A stretch of 64,000 nucleotides of DNA from Scenedesmus sp. ARA3 (GCA_004335835.1 RWJK01000880.1:21517-85516); one strand, 5' to 3'. Positions 23,407 through 36,580 are shown, numbered from the stretch's first letter. Notes: generated by a model not told the origin, from the letters alone. Numbers and translations are program-made.

Positions 23407-24501
23407 AATGTGTTATAACATGTGTTATAACACAACACAGTGACATGCCTGTCCTGTGAGGTCGTGGTTTTGGCGTGTACCAACACAGCGTGGTGGTTAC
23501 AAAGGCCCGGCGATGATTTGGGTTTGTACCATATTATGCGCAGTACAGTATGGTGGTGGCGGCAGGCGTGCGAGGTAGCGGGTGTGATGGTTCGCTGTCG
23601 CAGCCGCTGCTGTGCGCTGCCTGTGGTTTTGGAATCATGATCAGCTCTGGGGTTTTGCTGGCTGGGCTGGTTTTGACGGAGCTGCATGAGCTCTTGGCCC
23701 ACGTGTTTCTGCCTGGTTGCTTGCTGTCAACAGGAGCAGGCAGGCGTACCAGACGGCTGTTGTGTAACTCTTGCTTCTGTGCAATCAGTCCAAGGATCAC
23801 TGGTCTCAAGCAGCAGCTTGCCGCAAGTACCAACAATTGCATGCTTATAACACCCGCAGCTGTGCATCACAGCTTCAACAAAGCGAAATGGTGTGACAGG
23901 TTTGCAAAACAACGGCCAATCTCCTGCCAACAACACGAATCCGGCTGTCACTTGCGAGAAGTTAAACAGACGCATGCCGGTTTGCAGCACCGTGCAGGAC
24001 AGTGTTCGCGCTCGTTTAGTGCTCCGAACGCCTTAAGAACGCTTCCTCAATTCACTTTAACGTAAAATCATGGTAAACTGATGCGAACAATGCGCCAGTG
24101 CTGCATACATCCAGCCTGAAGCATTGCAATGCCGCACCACCACACTCGGAGCCCGAAAGTGCATCTGAACCGAAGGAGTGCCCCTTACCCAAACCATAAT
24201 CGGCTGTTTACACGGTGGGTGCGCTGCCTTGCAGCTGCCAACCACATTGCCAGCTGCAGCCCCTGATATACACCGCAGTGTGTACAGTACTGCAGGCACA
24301 GCCAGGTGACACAGCAGCAACTGCTGGCATCTCATGCAAAGCTGCAGCAAACGCCTGAGACAGGATTAATGTAGCATTGACAAAGTACATTGTTGTACTT
24401 TTTACTTACTCGTGTGCCGCACATCGATTGGTCTCTGCAGGTCACAGCTGCGTGTGCATCCCCAGCCTGCAAGTGCTGCACGCGAAGTGGCGCAGTCACA
24501 G
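23407..24501. other. Intergenic region, PSAG to GST-like gene
   Basis: No coding signal is seen. The PSAG 3' flank begins with two copies of tgttataaca. The right part should contain the GST-like gene promoter. Confidence 0.5.
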
Positions 24502-24504
24502 ATG

Positions 24505-24536
<32 letters not shown>

Positions 24537-25508
24537 GCAGCTGCAACAGCAACAGCAGCAGCAGGCGCAGCAGGGCATCGAGCTGCTGCTGTATGACGAC
24601 CCACACAGCGAATACACAGCCAAGGTGCGCTTGGTGGTGAAGTTGCCATCAGACGTAATATGACAGAATTAGGCATGGTAAATGCACAACCGTTCACCAG
24701 ACATTCACACAGTCGACATGCAACTGGTGTAAATCGCTGCTGTGCCGGGATGACGCCACATGCGCCTAAGCTGCAATGCTGCTGTACTCCTGCTGTACTG
24801 CTGCATGCCAAATGGGCAGGTGAAGATTGCCTTGTACCACAAGGGCTTAGTGTTCAAGAAGCTGCTCGCAAAACCCTGCAGTGGTGGTGGCTGCTTAGAC
24901 CCTATGTTTCTTGCAAGAGCACCATTGGGCAAGATCCCTGCCCTGGTGGTGCGCGACACAACAGCGGCAGCGGCAGCGGCAGCAGCAGCAGCAGCTGGTG
25001 AAGGCCGGTCCGCAGGCCCCCCTGCAGAGCCTGAAGAGGTGAGCTGTGGAACCTTGGTTTGGCTGCTGTCCTGTGCTGTGTGCTGCACGGCAAAGAGTTC
25101 GCTTCATACAAGCTGAAGTGGCAGAGTATGCACAGCCCCAGAGCAGCGTATGAAGGCCCAGGCAAACCACTTCCATGTCTTCGCTGTGCTATAATATGCC
25201 ACATCATTATGCGTGTGGTGTGCTGCTTCAGCTGCTGTGTAGCTCGCTGCATCTGCATTATCTGCAGACATGAAGATGCTGGGCCTCTTGCGCTTGCGCC
25301 TTGCATACCGCCGCACCAACTGCTGCTTCTGCTCTCTGCTGCTGCTGTTGCTGTCGCCGCTGCTTGCTCTGGTTGTTGGCCTGGCCGCACAACATGCTGT
25401 ACGCGTTCGAAGTGGTCAGCGAGTAGCTGCAGGAGCGGTTCCGCTGCTGCCAGCAGCTGGGCCCTTGCGCCTACGCCGTGCTCAATTGTTTCACAAATCG
25501 CTGCACCA

Positions 25509-25540
<32 letters not shown>

Positions 25541-26121
25541 ACTCGGCTGTTGGTGTGGCTGCAGTTTGTGCTGTATGAGTCTGAGGTTATCAGCGAGTGG
25601 CTGGAGGAGCAATTCCCGCTGCTGCCGCCGCTGCTGCCAGCACACCCGCTACAGCGCAGCCAGGTGAGGCAAGGCAGCGCTGACACCATGCACGCGAAGT
25701 AGCACGGTGATTTCTGAAGCTCCCATACAGCTGTGATGCGTCCCGCAGCTAGCCACGCCAGCTCCACAGATGCTAGCCATGCGCTTGGCACTGCAGTATC
25801 CTGCTGGCACGCTCAGCTCCCATGCGTCAGGCACGTCCTTTCAAGTATCCCCACTAGTGCCAGCCATGCACTGTGCCTGACACTGCAGCATCCCGCTGAC
25901 ACGCTAACACTCCTTGCCTGCCAAACTTTGCTTGCTAAAACCATGCCCCTACAGGCTCGCCTCATCTCTCGCTTCCACGACCTGTACTTAGAGCCAGCCC
26001 TGCGCAAGCTGTATCCACATGTGGCACCAGCAGCACGCGATGCAGCAGCAGTAGCAGCTGCAGCACAGGAGTTCACGGCCAGGCTGAAGCAGCTAGAACA
26101 TATCCTGCAGCCACAACCTCT

Positions 26122-26167
<46 letters not shown>

Positions 26168-26434
26168 GGTGAGGCGAGAGGCAGCAGTGCCAGCAGCAGC
26201 TATGCAGTAGGTGACTCGCTGACGCTAGCTGACTGCGGCTACCCTGCACTGCTGCTGTATGCTGAGCTGATCTTTCCAGTGCTGGGCTTGGGGCAGTTGG
26301 AATATGCAGGGCTGCCGCGCATTGCACAGTGGAGGGAAGTGCTGTGGCGGGATGCCAGTGTTGCTGCAGTGCTCAACGAGCTGCAGCCAGCAGCACAGGA
26401 GTGGCTGGATTCCAAGCTTGCGCAGCAACAGTAG
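24502..26434 (+). CDS. Glutathione S-transferase-like protein
   Basis: Predicted soluble two-domain GST that conjugates or reduces with glutathione; class not assigned. Four phase-0 exons, 24502-24624, 24820-25038, 25565-25663 and 25955-26434, give about 306 aa. After MAQA and a Gln-rich stretch comes the thioredoxin-like domain: LLLYDDPHSEYTAKVKIALY, PLGKIPALVV (cis-Pro loop), then VLYESEVISEWLEEQFP, the Glu-Ser glutathione-binding motif. The helical C-terminal domain begins ARLISRFHDLYLEPALRKLY and ends with SLTLADCGYPALLLYAEL and LPRIAQWREVLW; the Asp in the LTLADC block is the usual N-capping position. A poly-Ala run interrupts the N-domain and a poly-Ser run (26,127-26,167) the C-domain. 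No CPYC-type motif is present, so Ser at HSEY is the candidate catalytic residue. Confidence 0.85.
25380..25455 (+). repeat. Decayed echo of the 5' edge of GST exon 3
   Basis: Intron 2 holds a copy of the exon 3 start: VLYESEVISEWLEEQF appears as a degraded MLYAFEVVSE-stop-LQERF. The stop codon and several substitutions show that it is not coding. Confidence 0.8.
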
Positions 26435-27002
26435 TATCAAGACAGCACACCATCAAGCAACAGTAAAAATCCTGCTGGTGCTGGCCAGAGTTGGGACTGA
26501 CCTGGTCACTGTGGTACAAGCGTGGTACAGTGCTGAGCACTGTGGTGCCAGTATCAGTACTAGTGTGTACCATATGCAGTCCCAGGTCAAGTTGAACTGC
26601 TGGCATGTGACAGGGATGTGGTGTACCATTTAGGTCAACGTACTCTGCCTGCACCGGTGATGCTCTAGTTGATGGCCCGTTGCTCTGTTCCTCTGCTCTC
26701 ATGCGCCATTGGTATGGTTCAATGATCGTGGTGCCACTAAGAAAGAATATTACAACCCTAGGCCTGAGACACGGGTGACACGGAGATCTGTCTCACGCTG
26801 GTGTGAACGTCCGGGAGCTTGACTAGCCTGGCTCCGCCTCTGTACAAAGTTGCGATGCTACACCGCAAGCATCTTCTTGAAAGCTCTGAAGCAAAGCGCG
26901 AGGCTTACAGACGCGTACAGACGTGTGCTGTGGTACCAGCGGTTCTACCGTTCACTGGTTACAGGCAACGAGACAGCCTCATTCAAAGAGCTTCTGAACT
27001 AC
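26435..27002. other. Spacer, GST-like gene to patatin gene
   Basis: An open frame without Met runs from 26,823 to the proposed patatin start at 27,003, so 5' exon sequence of that gene may begin here. Otherwise nothing is seen. Confidence 0.4.
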
Positions 27003-30000
27003 ATGCTGTCTTTGAATAGGTCTCAAGCGTGTGCGGGGCTGCAGCGGCATGGGAGAGCGACTCCTGCTCGCATGTTTCGGAGCAGGGTGCTTGCCCGCTC
27101 AGGAAACTCTGGGAACGGAGACGCCCAGCCCACCCACGACGCTTCTCATGGTATGTACGCATGTCAATAAGTTTTGACCTTGGACACAGCAGGCCCTTTG
27201 TGCAAGGTGATCTCAGGCGTATCTCGATGTTGCAGAGTTTCAGGGCTACACGGACCGCATCAAGGACGAGTTGGCACATGCTGGCAGGCTCAAGAAGAAT
27301 CTGCTGATCTCAGACGTCGTCAGCAGCGACGGCAATGGTGACCAACTGCAGTGGGTTGACCTTGTGCTGGCTGGTGAGTGCACAGCCAGCTGCTGCTGCT
27401 CAGCACCAGCACTGCGTGACTGGCACTGACTCTGCACAACTGGACAACAGCACTTGCTGCCAGACAAGCAGACTATAAATATTTATCACCTGGAAGCAGA
27501 ACTTCCCAGAGCACCTGTCAGCTGGCTGGCTGTGCTGTGCAGCACAGCAGCAGCTGGTGACAGCAGTCAGTTGGCCCACACAGCATGGCATGGCTGTGCT
27601 GTACTACAGTGCCGTACAACAGCACTTGCTGCCCGCCAGACCGACAACTTCAGTGCAGCTCTTTGATTCTACTGTTGATAGCGCTGACTGGACCCATATG
27701 GAACCATATGCATACTCATGGGGGCAGGCAGCAGACTATTTCATTTGTCCGTACAGCCGCGGTTCTGATCCTCTTAATGTCTGTACACAGAGATACATAG
27801 CACCGCCTATGCTATATCGTAGCGCCTGCTTCCGCTTCCTGCTCAAACTTCCACTCATTCACTGCTGCGGGGCCTCTGGCGCAGGCGGTGGGCTGCTTGG
27901 CATCGCCCACGTGGGCTTTGTGTGCGTGCTGGAGGAGGCAGGTGTGCGGTTCAGGGGCATCGGCGGCACCAGCGCTGGCGCAATCAACGCCGTCATAGTG
28001 GCAGCGTCACGCAAGGACGATAATGATGAGTTTGACCCATCGCTGAAGAGCTGGGAGAAGACGCTCGCTGTGAGTGCTGATAGGCCCAACTGCGGCTGCA
28101 ATACAGCTGAGATGAAGAGCAGAATGGTGCCTGTGTTGCACGACTTGCGTCCGTTGCAGCTGTACGATGCTGCAGCACTTTGATGCAGTTTGCTGCAGCT
28201 CACTTTGCGCCACCAATGGGTGATTCTATATCCCATCCCCAGCTAGTGTGGCGCTACTGCTGCTGATCAGCATACAAAAAAAACATTGCACATGCATGGC
28301 AGGACTGGTGCAACTGCCACTGCGTTGGCACCTCCACAGGGTGCTGCCTCATCTCTGCTGACTCGCACCACTGCCAACTGTTTCAAACATGCCTGCTACA
28401 CTAAGGTGGGGTGTGCCGACTTGCCGATCAATCATCCACCATCATGATGTTATGTTCCGCAGATTCTCACACATGCCGAATTTGAGAGCTTTCAAGATGG
28501 AGAGGGTGTCAAGGTGCGTGTGATGGGTTGCAGTAGTCAGCAGCAAGCAGCCCGCTGCACATGCACGGGTGCGACAATGCACCTGCCTGTTCCTTTTCTT
28601 TGATGTAAGCAGTGGTGCACATCTGCAACTGTCTGTGCTTGACAGGCGGCATGCAAGCAGTATGTAGAGATGTTAAGTGAGAAACAGATCCGTATGTGAT
28701 CAACATGACAGATAAGTGCACGGTCTTGTCAAAGAGTTTTTGGAGGCAACCTGCCTTGACCTGCATGCAACAACAAGCCTTCCTGATGTTTTTGTATGTG
28801 CAGAACAGCAACGCCCTGCTGAAGCTGGCGCTGGGAGCAAGCGGAGAAGCAAAGCCGAGCAAGCTCGACCTGGTGAGGCCCTCATGCGGCACAACAAAGT
28901 GTTGCTGTGCTGCAAGCAACCTGTCAAACCAACAGAAGTGCAGCCAGGCACCCGGGATGAACCCCCATCAGATATGGTCAGCCTACGCTTCTGCTGCTTC
29001 TGCTGCTGCTGCTGGGTGTCCTGTTTTGTTGCTGGGCGTGCATGCACAGGCGACCGTGTTGCCTGTAGAGCCACACCTTTGCCTGCTACAGCGTTAACAC
29101 ATAAGATCCTGGGTTGTTGACAGCCGCAACAAGCGCCAAGGGCCTAAGCCGCACAGCGCACATTGCTTGAGGTGACATGTCTGCCTCAAATGCTGGACTT
29201 GTGTGGACTTGTGTGGACTTGCACTCGTGCAGGCTTGTGCAGTTGCCAAGGCTCTTCCGGAGCTCCCGCGGATCTGGCAGAACCGCGGCCTGCACCCCGG
29301 CAATAAGTTCCAGGATTGGGTGAAAGAACAGCTAGAGGGGATAGAGAACGTGGCAGGTCTGCACGAAGCGATGAGCCTGGACAGGCTGAGTAACAAGGTC
29401 CACCTGCGGGAGGGTGTGCAGCGCAGCGCAGAGGAGCTGGCTGGCATCAGCAGGGCGACGCTGAAGCTGGTTGCTTCAGACATCAGCACGCAGACCAAGG
29501 TGGTGTTTCCTGACATGGCGAACTTGTACTATGCGGTGAGCGGGGGAAGGCTGTGCCGTTGGATCCTTCCACCTGCCACAGCAGCACCAGCAGCCACGCA
29601 ATAACAACTTGCTCATGAGAAGCAGCAATGGCGTTGTGACCCAGTACAAGTCTTGAAGCATGCATGTGAAGCATATGCCCTTGAATTATGCACTGCTTTC
29701 ATGACAACATCATTGTCGTGCTGCATCACCGGCCAACACACCTGCACTTGTAACTTAAGGGCTTACCACATGCCTCACAATGAGCTCAATCCTGATACAT
29801 TCCCTTGCAGAAAGCCGACGATGCGCACCCAAGCGACTTTGTGCGCGCCTCCATGAGCGTGCCGCTGTTCTTCCAGCCCTACGAGATACCCAAGCTGGAC
29901 AACAAGATCCCCAAGCAGCTGCAGTCAGTGCAGGACGCCTGGAAGGCTACAGGCTACCCCGACAAAGACGACCTCACTGACACTGAGAAAATTGCCAGGA

Positions 30001-30283
30001 TTCCAGACAAGGTGGCTCTAGCTACATATGTGTATATTCTCCCATGGCTGTGGTTGACAGCAGATACACTGCGATGTACTCTTGCACCAGATCACTCTGC
30101 TCAAGTGTTGGACCTGGACATGTTTGTGATTGTGCTGATGTACGCCAGACACGGAGCCGTCTCTGTAGTGAGATCTCAGCGTCACCTTGACAACGGCACC
30201 ATGTAAGCGCAGTGATGCAATATGTGAGCATACTGGGCTGCATCCTGATCCGGCCAGCACAGTCGCAAGCATGAACGTTGAAA

Positions 30284-30376
<93 letters not shown>

Positions 30377-31992
30377 GCTCACTGATGTCCTCAGGCCACC
30401 TTTGTGGATGGTGGCACGCTCAGCAACTTCCCCATCTCCCTGTTCGACGTGAAGGTAACAAATAGAAACACATGTGTGCTGACGTACAGCATGTGCACCA
30501 CGGCAGCAGCTAGGCACACTGTTGGCGCTAATAAGCTGAGCAACACCTCTGCGGTGGCTGCCCCACTGCTGCTGCACTGCTCGCATGACTGTAACACAGT
30601 GTGCATACGCCACGGCAGGCAGTGCCACTGCCGCTCACTGTGGGCTGCCAGCTGTGCGGATACCTGTCTGCTGCTGTGTCCTGTCCGAACACAATCACAG
30701 GTTACCGACGGAACCAACAAAACATTAGCATGACAGACTTGGTGTGCAAGGGTGTGCATCATGTGTTATGTGGCTCACTGTCCTATTCTGGTTTCAGACC
30801 ATGTGTTCAATGTGGTGTACAGCATGTGGCTCATACCTGCAGAACGCATCTTGTTTGGTGCCAGAACCCACATGTAATATCCCGTCTCAAAGCTCTCTTG
30901 CATGTGCGAGCAGGAGAAGGTGCCGCTGCTGCCGACGGTGGGCTGCCAGCTGGGTGATGTGAGGGCTGAGGTGCAGCCGACAGGCAACCCCCTAGAGCTG
31001 TACAAGGCCATGAACAACACCAGCAGGCACATCGGGGACTACGAGTACGTCATCGACAACCCGATGTACAAACCCCTGGTGGCGGTGAGTTATAAACGTC
31101 GAGAGGTTTTATTGCCCTACATCTCAAGAATTTATCTAGGCAATTGCAGATTTAGTGTTTACGACATGTAGCTCCTCACACTCATCCACCCCATCCAGCC
31201 AAAAGTGTGCTTGCAGTGTGCTTAAAGTGTATGGACTGCCCAGGGTCTGCTGAGATAATACCAGCAGGTATGACGGTCTGCGCCCATGGTTAGCGTTCAA
31301 CGCAGTGCAGTTGCAGTCAGCTGTCTGCGTTGCGCCGCTGGAAACTTCATGCACGTGTCTTGCTGCAGGACGGTTCAGCCTGCTTCAGTTTCATGCATTG
31401 AGGCGGAGTGGCAGCAATGCAATGCGTGTGTTGCTAGTAGCACAGCACGCTCAGCTGTGCATGTTTTGCTGCTGGCTGCAATGCACAGACTGCCGACACA
31501 GAGGGCTTTGGCTGGCTGGACTTTGACATGAAGGAGGAGAAGAAGAAGGACCTCTTCCAGCGTGGCGCTGCTGCTGGAGTCAAACTGCTGAAAAAGTGGG
31601 TGTTCCAGCTTTCCGGCAGAACACGTGCTGTCAACTTTTCAATCACATTTTGAAGGTGGTAGTCACTGCGCACTGACAGCCGCCAGCAGCGCATATTGCA
31701 GTGCACTGTTGCACATCCGTTGAACTTGCACGCACAGCATGTGTCATGGCACAGTTGACAGGTCCCGCTGGGATGAGGTTAGTATCCACCACTAGTCAAA
31801 ATGAAGCATGAGTTGCCGGCTCTACCTGCTAACCCCGTCTGCTGTCCACACAGGTTCCAGCAGAATTGCACAGCAGATGGCAAGCCCATTGCACCTGGAG
31901 ACGACAACTGGAGCAAGATAAAGAGGGCCAGGGCTGCCCGGGCTGGGCTTGTTGTGCCTGCAGCTGCGCCTGCACCCGTGTCTGGGCGTTGA
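27003..31992 (+). CDS. Patatin-like phospholipase
   Basis: Predicted Ser-Asp dyad acyl hydrolase acting on membrane lipids or triacylglycerol. Exons 27003-27150, 27236-27373, 27885-28069, 28463-28513, 28804-28872, 29233-29535, 29811-30011, 30395-30454, 30914-31084, 31489-31595, 31854-31992 join in frame to about 523 aa. The oxyanion-hole glycines are VDLVLAGGGLLGIAHVG, made by the exon 2/3 splice. The nucleophile is in GIGGTSAGAINAV and the catalytic Asp in FVDGGTLSNFP. Between them are NRGLHPGNKFQDWV and SMSVPLFFQPY, which resemble bacterial and algal patatins. No signal peptide or membrane helix is evident. The start is the first in-frame Met and may be too short. A further small exon between 28,513 and 28,804 is possible. 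Intron 8 carries 30 perfect CTG units. Confidence 0.85.
30285..30374 (+). repeat. (CTG)30 microsatellite in patatin intron
   Basis: Thirty uninterrupted CTG units (90 bp) lie in the intron just before the exon encoding the catalytic DGG motif (30,395). It is the longest pure run in the window and ends about 20 bp from the acceptor. Confidence 0.95.
30625..30665 (+). repeat. Echo of the 5' edge of patatin exon 9
   Basis: The exon start VPLLPTVGCQL (30,914 on) is echoed as VPLPLTVGCQL about 290 bp upstream in the same intron, after which similarity ends. Confidence 0.65.
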
Positions 31993-33112
31993 GGGTCTCG
32001 GTGCACCCACTGTGGTGCCGTGGCATTGGCTGCACGCGGCGACAAGGCTGCTGCTATGCTCCAGCATGGTCGTGCTTTTTCAGCTGCACCTGAGTCGAAC
32101 AGGTGAATCATTCGCTACAGCAGCAGTTGAGGCACGAGTGGGTTTTGGGGTTGGCTATGCTACTGCAGGGTTGTATGTCTCCTGCTACTGATGCGCGCGT
32201 GTCACCAAAACCATCTTCTATTGCATTCCGTCCCAGTCTGCACGCTCGGATGCATTCATCACACTTTTATTAAAGCGCCTACTCACAATCCTGATGTGAT
32301 GGATCGTCTGTCTTGTTTCAGCACATGACATATGCCTTTCCTAGATATTCCAACCTTTGGTTTGGGTCAACAATTGGGCCTACAGCAAGTTCATGCTCAT
32401 ACGCTGCTGGTGTTGGTGTCAAGCACATAAACTGAGCTCACAGCACGCAATTACATACCATGTTCTCCTAATACCCACAGAGCTGCCTCTGAGCTTGCAC
32501 CATAAAAAAGTCCACGTTAGGGGAAGCGCTGCATCATCATTGGTCTTTGCAATGACAGTGGTGGCAGCTCGTTATCAGTGATGGTTATCACATCAAGCTG
32601 AAGTGCAGCTGCGCGGGTCAAGCATCTTTTGGGTGACAAGTAAAGTTGTGTGCTTGTCAAGTTGTGGATACAATCATGTGGCATGCACAAGCACAGTAGT
32701 CAGCTTCATACTGTTGTGTTTACGACGACATCCTTGGTGACACATTTTGAACGGTTCCGTGCTCTTGTCGTCCACCTTGAAAGCCAGCCAATAGCGCCAC
32801 ACCATCAAGTGCACTGGTGTGTGCTGTTTGTATGCCACCGATGTTAATATCATGGCTGTGGGCCCACCACGCTGCTGGCTTAACCTGTTCGATTGAATGT
32901 TTGCGATGACAGTGGGCTCCAGCTGCCGGGGTGAGTTGTGCTGAGAGTGCTGTTGTGACCCGGTGGCATAGGTGTACACGGAACACGTGGCGCTTGTTTA
33001 AATAATGAGGCTCTGCAAGAGACAGGCACTGTCACATCGGTGTGGTTACATGTAAGGACAACATGTACCTCAGGTGCCAGTAACACATCCATGAGTACCA
33101 AACCATCAGTGG
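31993..33112. other. Convergent intergenic region, patatin / RsgA
   Basis: The two genes end towards each other, so this 1.1 kb should hold both 3' UTRs. No coding signal, RNA gene or mobile element is recognised. A TGTAA motif at about 33,053 could serve plus-strand transcripts. Confidence 0.5.
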
Positions 33113-34568
33113 TCACTCCTGCTGCTCCTCAGTGCTGTCGTCCCACAGCTGCTGCTTCTGCCGCCGCCGGCTGGTGATGCGGTGCTTCTGGTCCAGCCGC
33201 GCCTCATAACGAGCCACGCCGCCCCGCCCGCTGACCACCTTGAGGGCGCCCTCGCGCCGCTGCTTGGCCAGCTGCATGACGCGCACGTCGTACTCCTCCC
33301 GAGCCTGCACCAGCAGCAGCAGCAGCAGCAGCAACAAGCAGGCCGTCAACCTATGTTTCAGGGTTCTGATGTTTGTGGCCAGCTGCATGACGCGCACATC
33401 ATACTCCTCGCGCGCCTGCGGCAGCAGCAACGGAAGCAGCAGCAGCAGCAGCAGAACGGGCACCTAAGTAATTGAATGCTGCAGTATATGGTGGAGCCAT
33501 CAGCATCGCAGGAAAATTGCAGCACCTGCAGCCGGCTTCAGCAGAATCTACTGATTACATGCAAATGGCTGTTCCATTTGTAGTACACCTGGCGACCTCA
33601 TCAAGCTGCAACTGCCACCAGTGGCAACTACTGGCAAAGGTGGGAAGTTCACACATCACAAAGTTCGCACCTTGATCTCCGCCAGGAACTTCACGTAGTG
33701 CTCGTGGCGCTCCAGCTCAGCAGCAGTCACCGCACAGCCGGGCTCCGCCAGGTGCATGCAGTCCACAAACCTGCGGCAGAGCGGGGGCAGCAGTAATCAT
33801 ATATTGTATGTTGAGACATGTGTGGTGTTGCTGCTGCGTGTGGTGTGCGAGATGGAAATACACACCGTGCACACGCCCCACACCACAAGCATGCAGTGCT
33901 CATGAAAAACACAACCTGTTCGTCACGAGCGCATGCTCACCAGCAGACATCAACGCCCCTTCTCTGCAACCTGACATCAACACAGAACAACAACACGTCC
34001 CTCGCATGCGACTAAGTAACACCACTAGCCTCTGTTGCTGGCCGGGCAACAGCAGCAGCAGCAGCAGCAGCGGCACAGCTATCCGCACCTGCAGCCGCCC
34101 TGTGCCTCCACTGCCGCATTGAACTCAGGGAACAGCCGTGCCAGGTCAGCGCTGGCCACCCTGTCCAAGGTGGGCTGGTTGAACCCCGGGGTGTCAGCCA
34201 TGAGCCCACCAAAGAGCAGCTCAATCACGCTCAACAGGACACCCTCAACATGACACCCATAAACAAGCAGGACCGGTAAACCACACAGCCCTGTCACTCG
34301 CTGTCCAGCAAACACAGCTTGAGCCGCACCTGCAGCCGCCCTGCGCCTCCACTGCTGCATTAAACTCGGGAAACAGCCGCGCCAGGTCAGCGCTGGCCAC
34401 CCTGTCCAAGGTGGGCTGGTTGAACCCCGGGGTGTCAGCCATGAGCCCGCCAAAAGGCAGCTCGATCAGCGTCACGGTGCGCGTGGTGTGCCGCCCCCGC
34501 CCGATCTTTGACACGTCGCCAACTGCCAGGAAGCTGCGGGCAGGGTCTGCTGCTGCTGAGGGTGATGC

Positions 34569-34605
<37 letters not shown>

Positions 34606-35724
34606 ATGCTGCTGCCGGTGTATCCATCTGCTGCTTGATCGGACTCTTCACAGTCCTGCTCATCTGCTCCTGCTGCTTCTGCTGCTGCTACTGCCGCTCC
34701 CACAAGTTCCGCTGCCTCAGGCTTATGCCGCCCCATCCTTAGCGCGTTGATCAAGCTGCTTTTGCCAGCCCCAGAAGGACCAGCCACAACTGACACAGCT
34801 CCTTGCAGGGCCTGTGCCACCTCATTCAGTCCCTGGCCTGTTTCACAGCTAACTGCAACTGCGTGGTATCCCCAGGAGGCGACCTGCTGCAGCCGAAGTG
34901 TGACCTCGGACTCTGGGAGGAGGTCACATTTGTTGAGGGCAAGTGTGACCGGCAGGCCGGAGGCTCCTAGGCTGACCAGGAAGCGGGACACCTGCTGCGG
35001 CTCAAACTGCAGCAGCAACATAAAAGGACAGACATACATGCAGTTATGTGTGAAGAGGTGGTTGTAAAAACGGATGACCGACATGTAGCTAGGGTGAGTA
35101 AACGGCTACTAGGTGTGCTTCACCAAGACAGTGACGCAGCGCATCTTGCCAGCTTGCTGGTCTGCTGAGAGCCATCAGTGTAGCAGTGTAGCTGCTGGAG
35201 CTCCGTAGGCGCAACTGCATGTGCTATCAGTGCCTGTGCCGCTGAGCAATGCACCGCACCATCTCATTCTCCAGAGGGGTTCTCAAACAACCCAGCCGTC
35301 TCCAGAGGGGTTCTCAAACAACCCAGCAGTATACATCAATATAAATGCTGAACCACATACTGTTGCGCTACATCTGCCTCTCATTACTACTGCTTGCACT
35401 CACCGGCTGCTGCGTGAGCCCAAACAGCAGCAGCACATGGCAAATTGCTATAAGTTACCCAGAATCACATATACTCCGAATGCTACTGCTTGCACTCACC
35501 GGCGGCTGTGTCAGCCCAAACAGCAGCAGCACATGCCCCACATTAGCAATGGCTGGATCAGCCAGCTCACTGCTGCGGGGCTGCACTGATTCCACCACGC
35601 CCCGGCCTTCCAACCAGTCTATGCCATGTACTCTCACTCGATCTCCTACCAGCACCCGCTGGTTGATCTTTTTGAGCAGTGCTCTGACTGTGCACAGCAG
35701 CTGCGTGCGCGGCGGCGGCACATG

Positions 35725-35757
<33 letters not shown>

Positions 35758-36580
35758 TGCTTGGGAGTTGCTGGCGTGTCTGCTTTGCAGCAGCTGCTCC
35801 TCGTCTTCGTCTTGTCTGCTGCTGGGACTATTACTGCTGCTGCTGCTGCTGGTTGCTTCTGAGCTGCTGTCTGCTGCTGCTGAAGTGTCCAGGTGTGAGA
35901 TGTTCACGCGCACATAATTGGCCTCGGCAGTGATCACCTGCACAGCAGCAGACAGAGGCCAGCACACAACATGCTTGGCGAACAGGATGCCTACTGTTGA
36001 CCTTGCACACAAATAACTTCAAAAAATTTCAGCGTAATGCTTGTTTTGGACTGGAAAAGCAGTGCAGCAAACCCATTTGGCTTAGCAGGCGTTGGGTCGA
36101 CTAGCGCCTCACATGCCAGCAGCATGGCATTGCAGCACCAAATGAATCCAGAGAACTTGATTGAGGCCAGATGGCTGCCAAACACCATGAAGGCTTGAAA
36201 GTTACTGCTGGTTTGACCTGCTGCTGCTACATGACATTGCGTGCAAGTATCAGCTGCTTTCCATGAGCAGGCACCACACAAGGCACATTATGACTGCGGG
36301 CACACACCTGACCAAACGCTGCTTTTGGTAGCTGCTGCAGCGCCTGCCTTTCGCTCATTGCGTCCTGATAGCTCTGTTCGTAAGCTCGCACAACACCGGC
36401 CCTCCTGCTGCTCCCATGTCGGTGCTGCTGCTGCTGTCTGCTGCTTGCAGTAGAGAACCGCTGCACATGCCGCACGCATGGCGACCTGCTACTGCTAACG
36501 GGAACAACCGCAAGTTTGTCGCACAACTCAGCAGTGCTACGCTGCATGCACCGTGCAAAAGGTGCTCGCAGTCTGAACAT
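33113..36580 (-). CDS. rsgA: RsgA/YjeQ-type ribosome small-subunit assembly GTPase, organellar
   Basis: RsgA is a circularly permuted GTPase that checks late 30S assembly. Five exons, 36580-36308, 35937-35500, 35006-34330, 33770-33671 and 33304-33113, join in frame to 559 aa. A basic Ser/Arg-rich N-terminus (MFRLRAPFARCMQRST) suggests organelle import. The OB-fold is LLCTVRALLKKINQRVLVGD then DWLEGRGVVESVQPR and ANVGHVLLLFGL. G motifs appear in permuted order: NKCD (G4), GPSGAGKSSLIN (G1), GRHTTR (G2), DTPGF (G3). The zinc site is formed over a splice: CRFVDCMHLAEPGC. The tail AREEYDVRVMQLAKQRREG is typical of plant and algal members. An acidic poly-Gln insert separates G1 from G2. Three of the four introns carry echoes of a neighbouring exon edge. 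Confidence 0.92.
33377..33420 (-). repeat. Echo of the 5' edge of RsgA exon 5
   Basis: AREEYDVRVMQLA is repeated upstream of the true exon. The 44-bp copies differ at four codons (Ala, Arg, Tyr, Asp), all synonymous. Confidence 0.9.
34085..34235 (-). repeat. Echo of the 3' edge of RsgA exon 3
   Basis: About 130 bp of exon 3 end plus donor (from IEL-FGGLMADTPGF to QGGC) recur in intron 3. I count nine differing codons: eight synonymous and one Pro to Leu. The copy starts inside the exon, so it has no acceptor. Confidence 0.92.
35268..35329. repeat. 31-bp tandem duplication in RsgA intron 2
   Basis: Two adjacent 31-bp units beginning tctccagaggggttctcaaa. It is not related to an exon edge that I can see. 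Confidence 0.85.
35388..35445 (-). repeat. Echo of the 3' edge of RsgA exon 2
   Basis: The exon end LLFGLTQPP plus donor is copied as LLFGLTQQP about 100 bp into intron 2. Two codon differences are synonymous and one changes Pro to Gln. Confidence 0.82.

Noticed and set aside
31735..31785. A small extra patatin exon encoding SRWDE
   Set aside because: It has plausible splice sites but would put the final exon out of frame.
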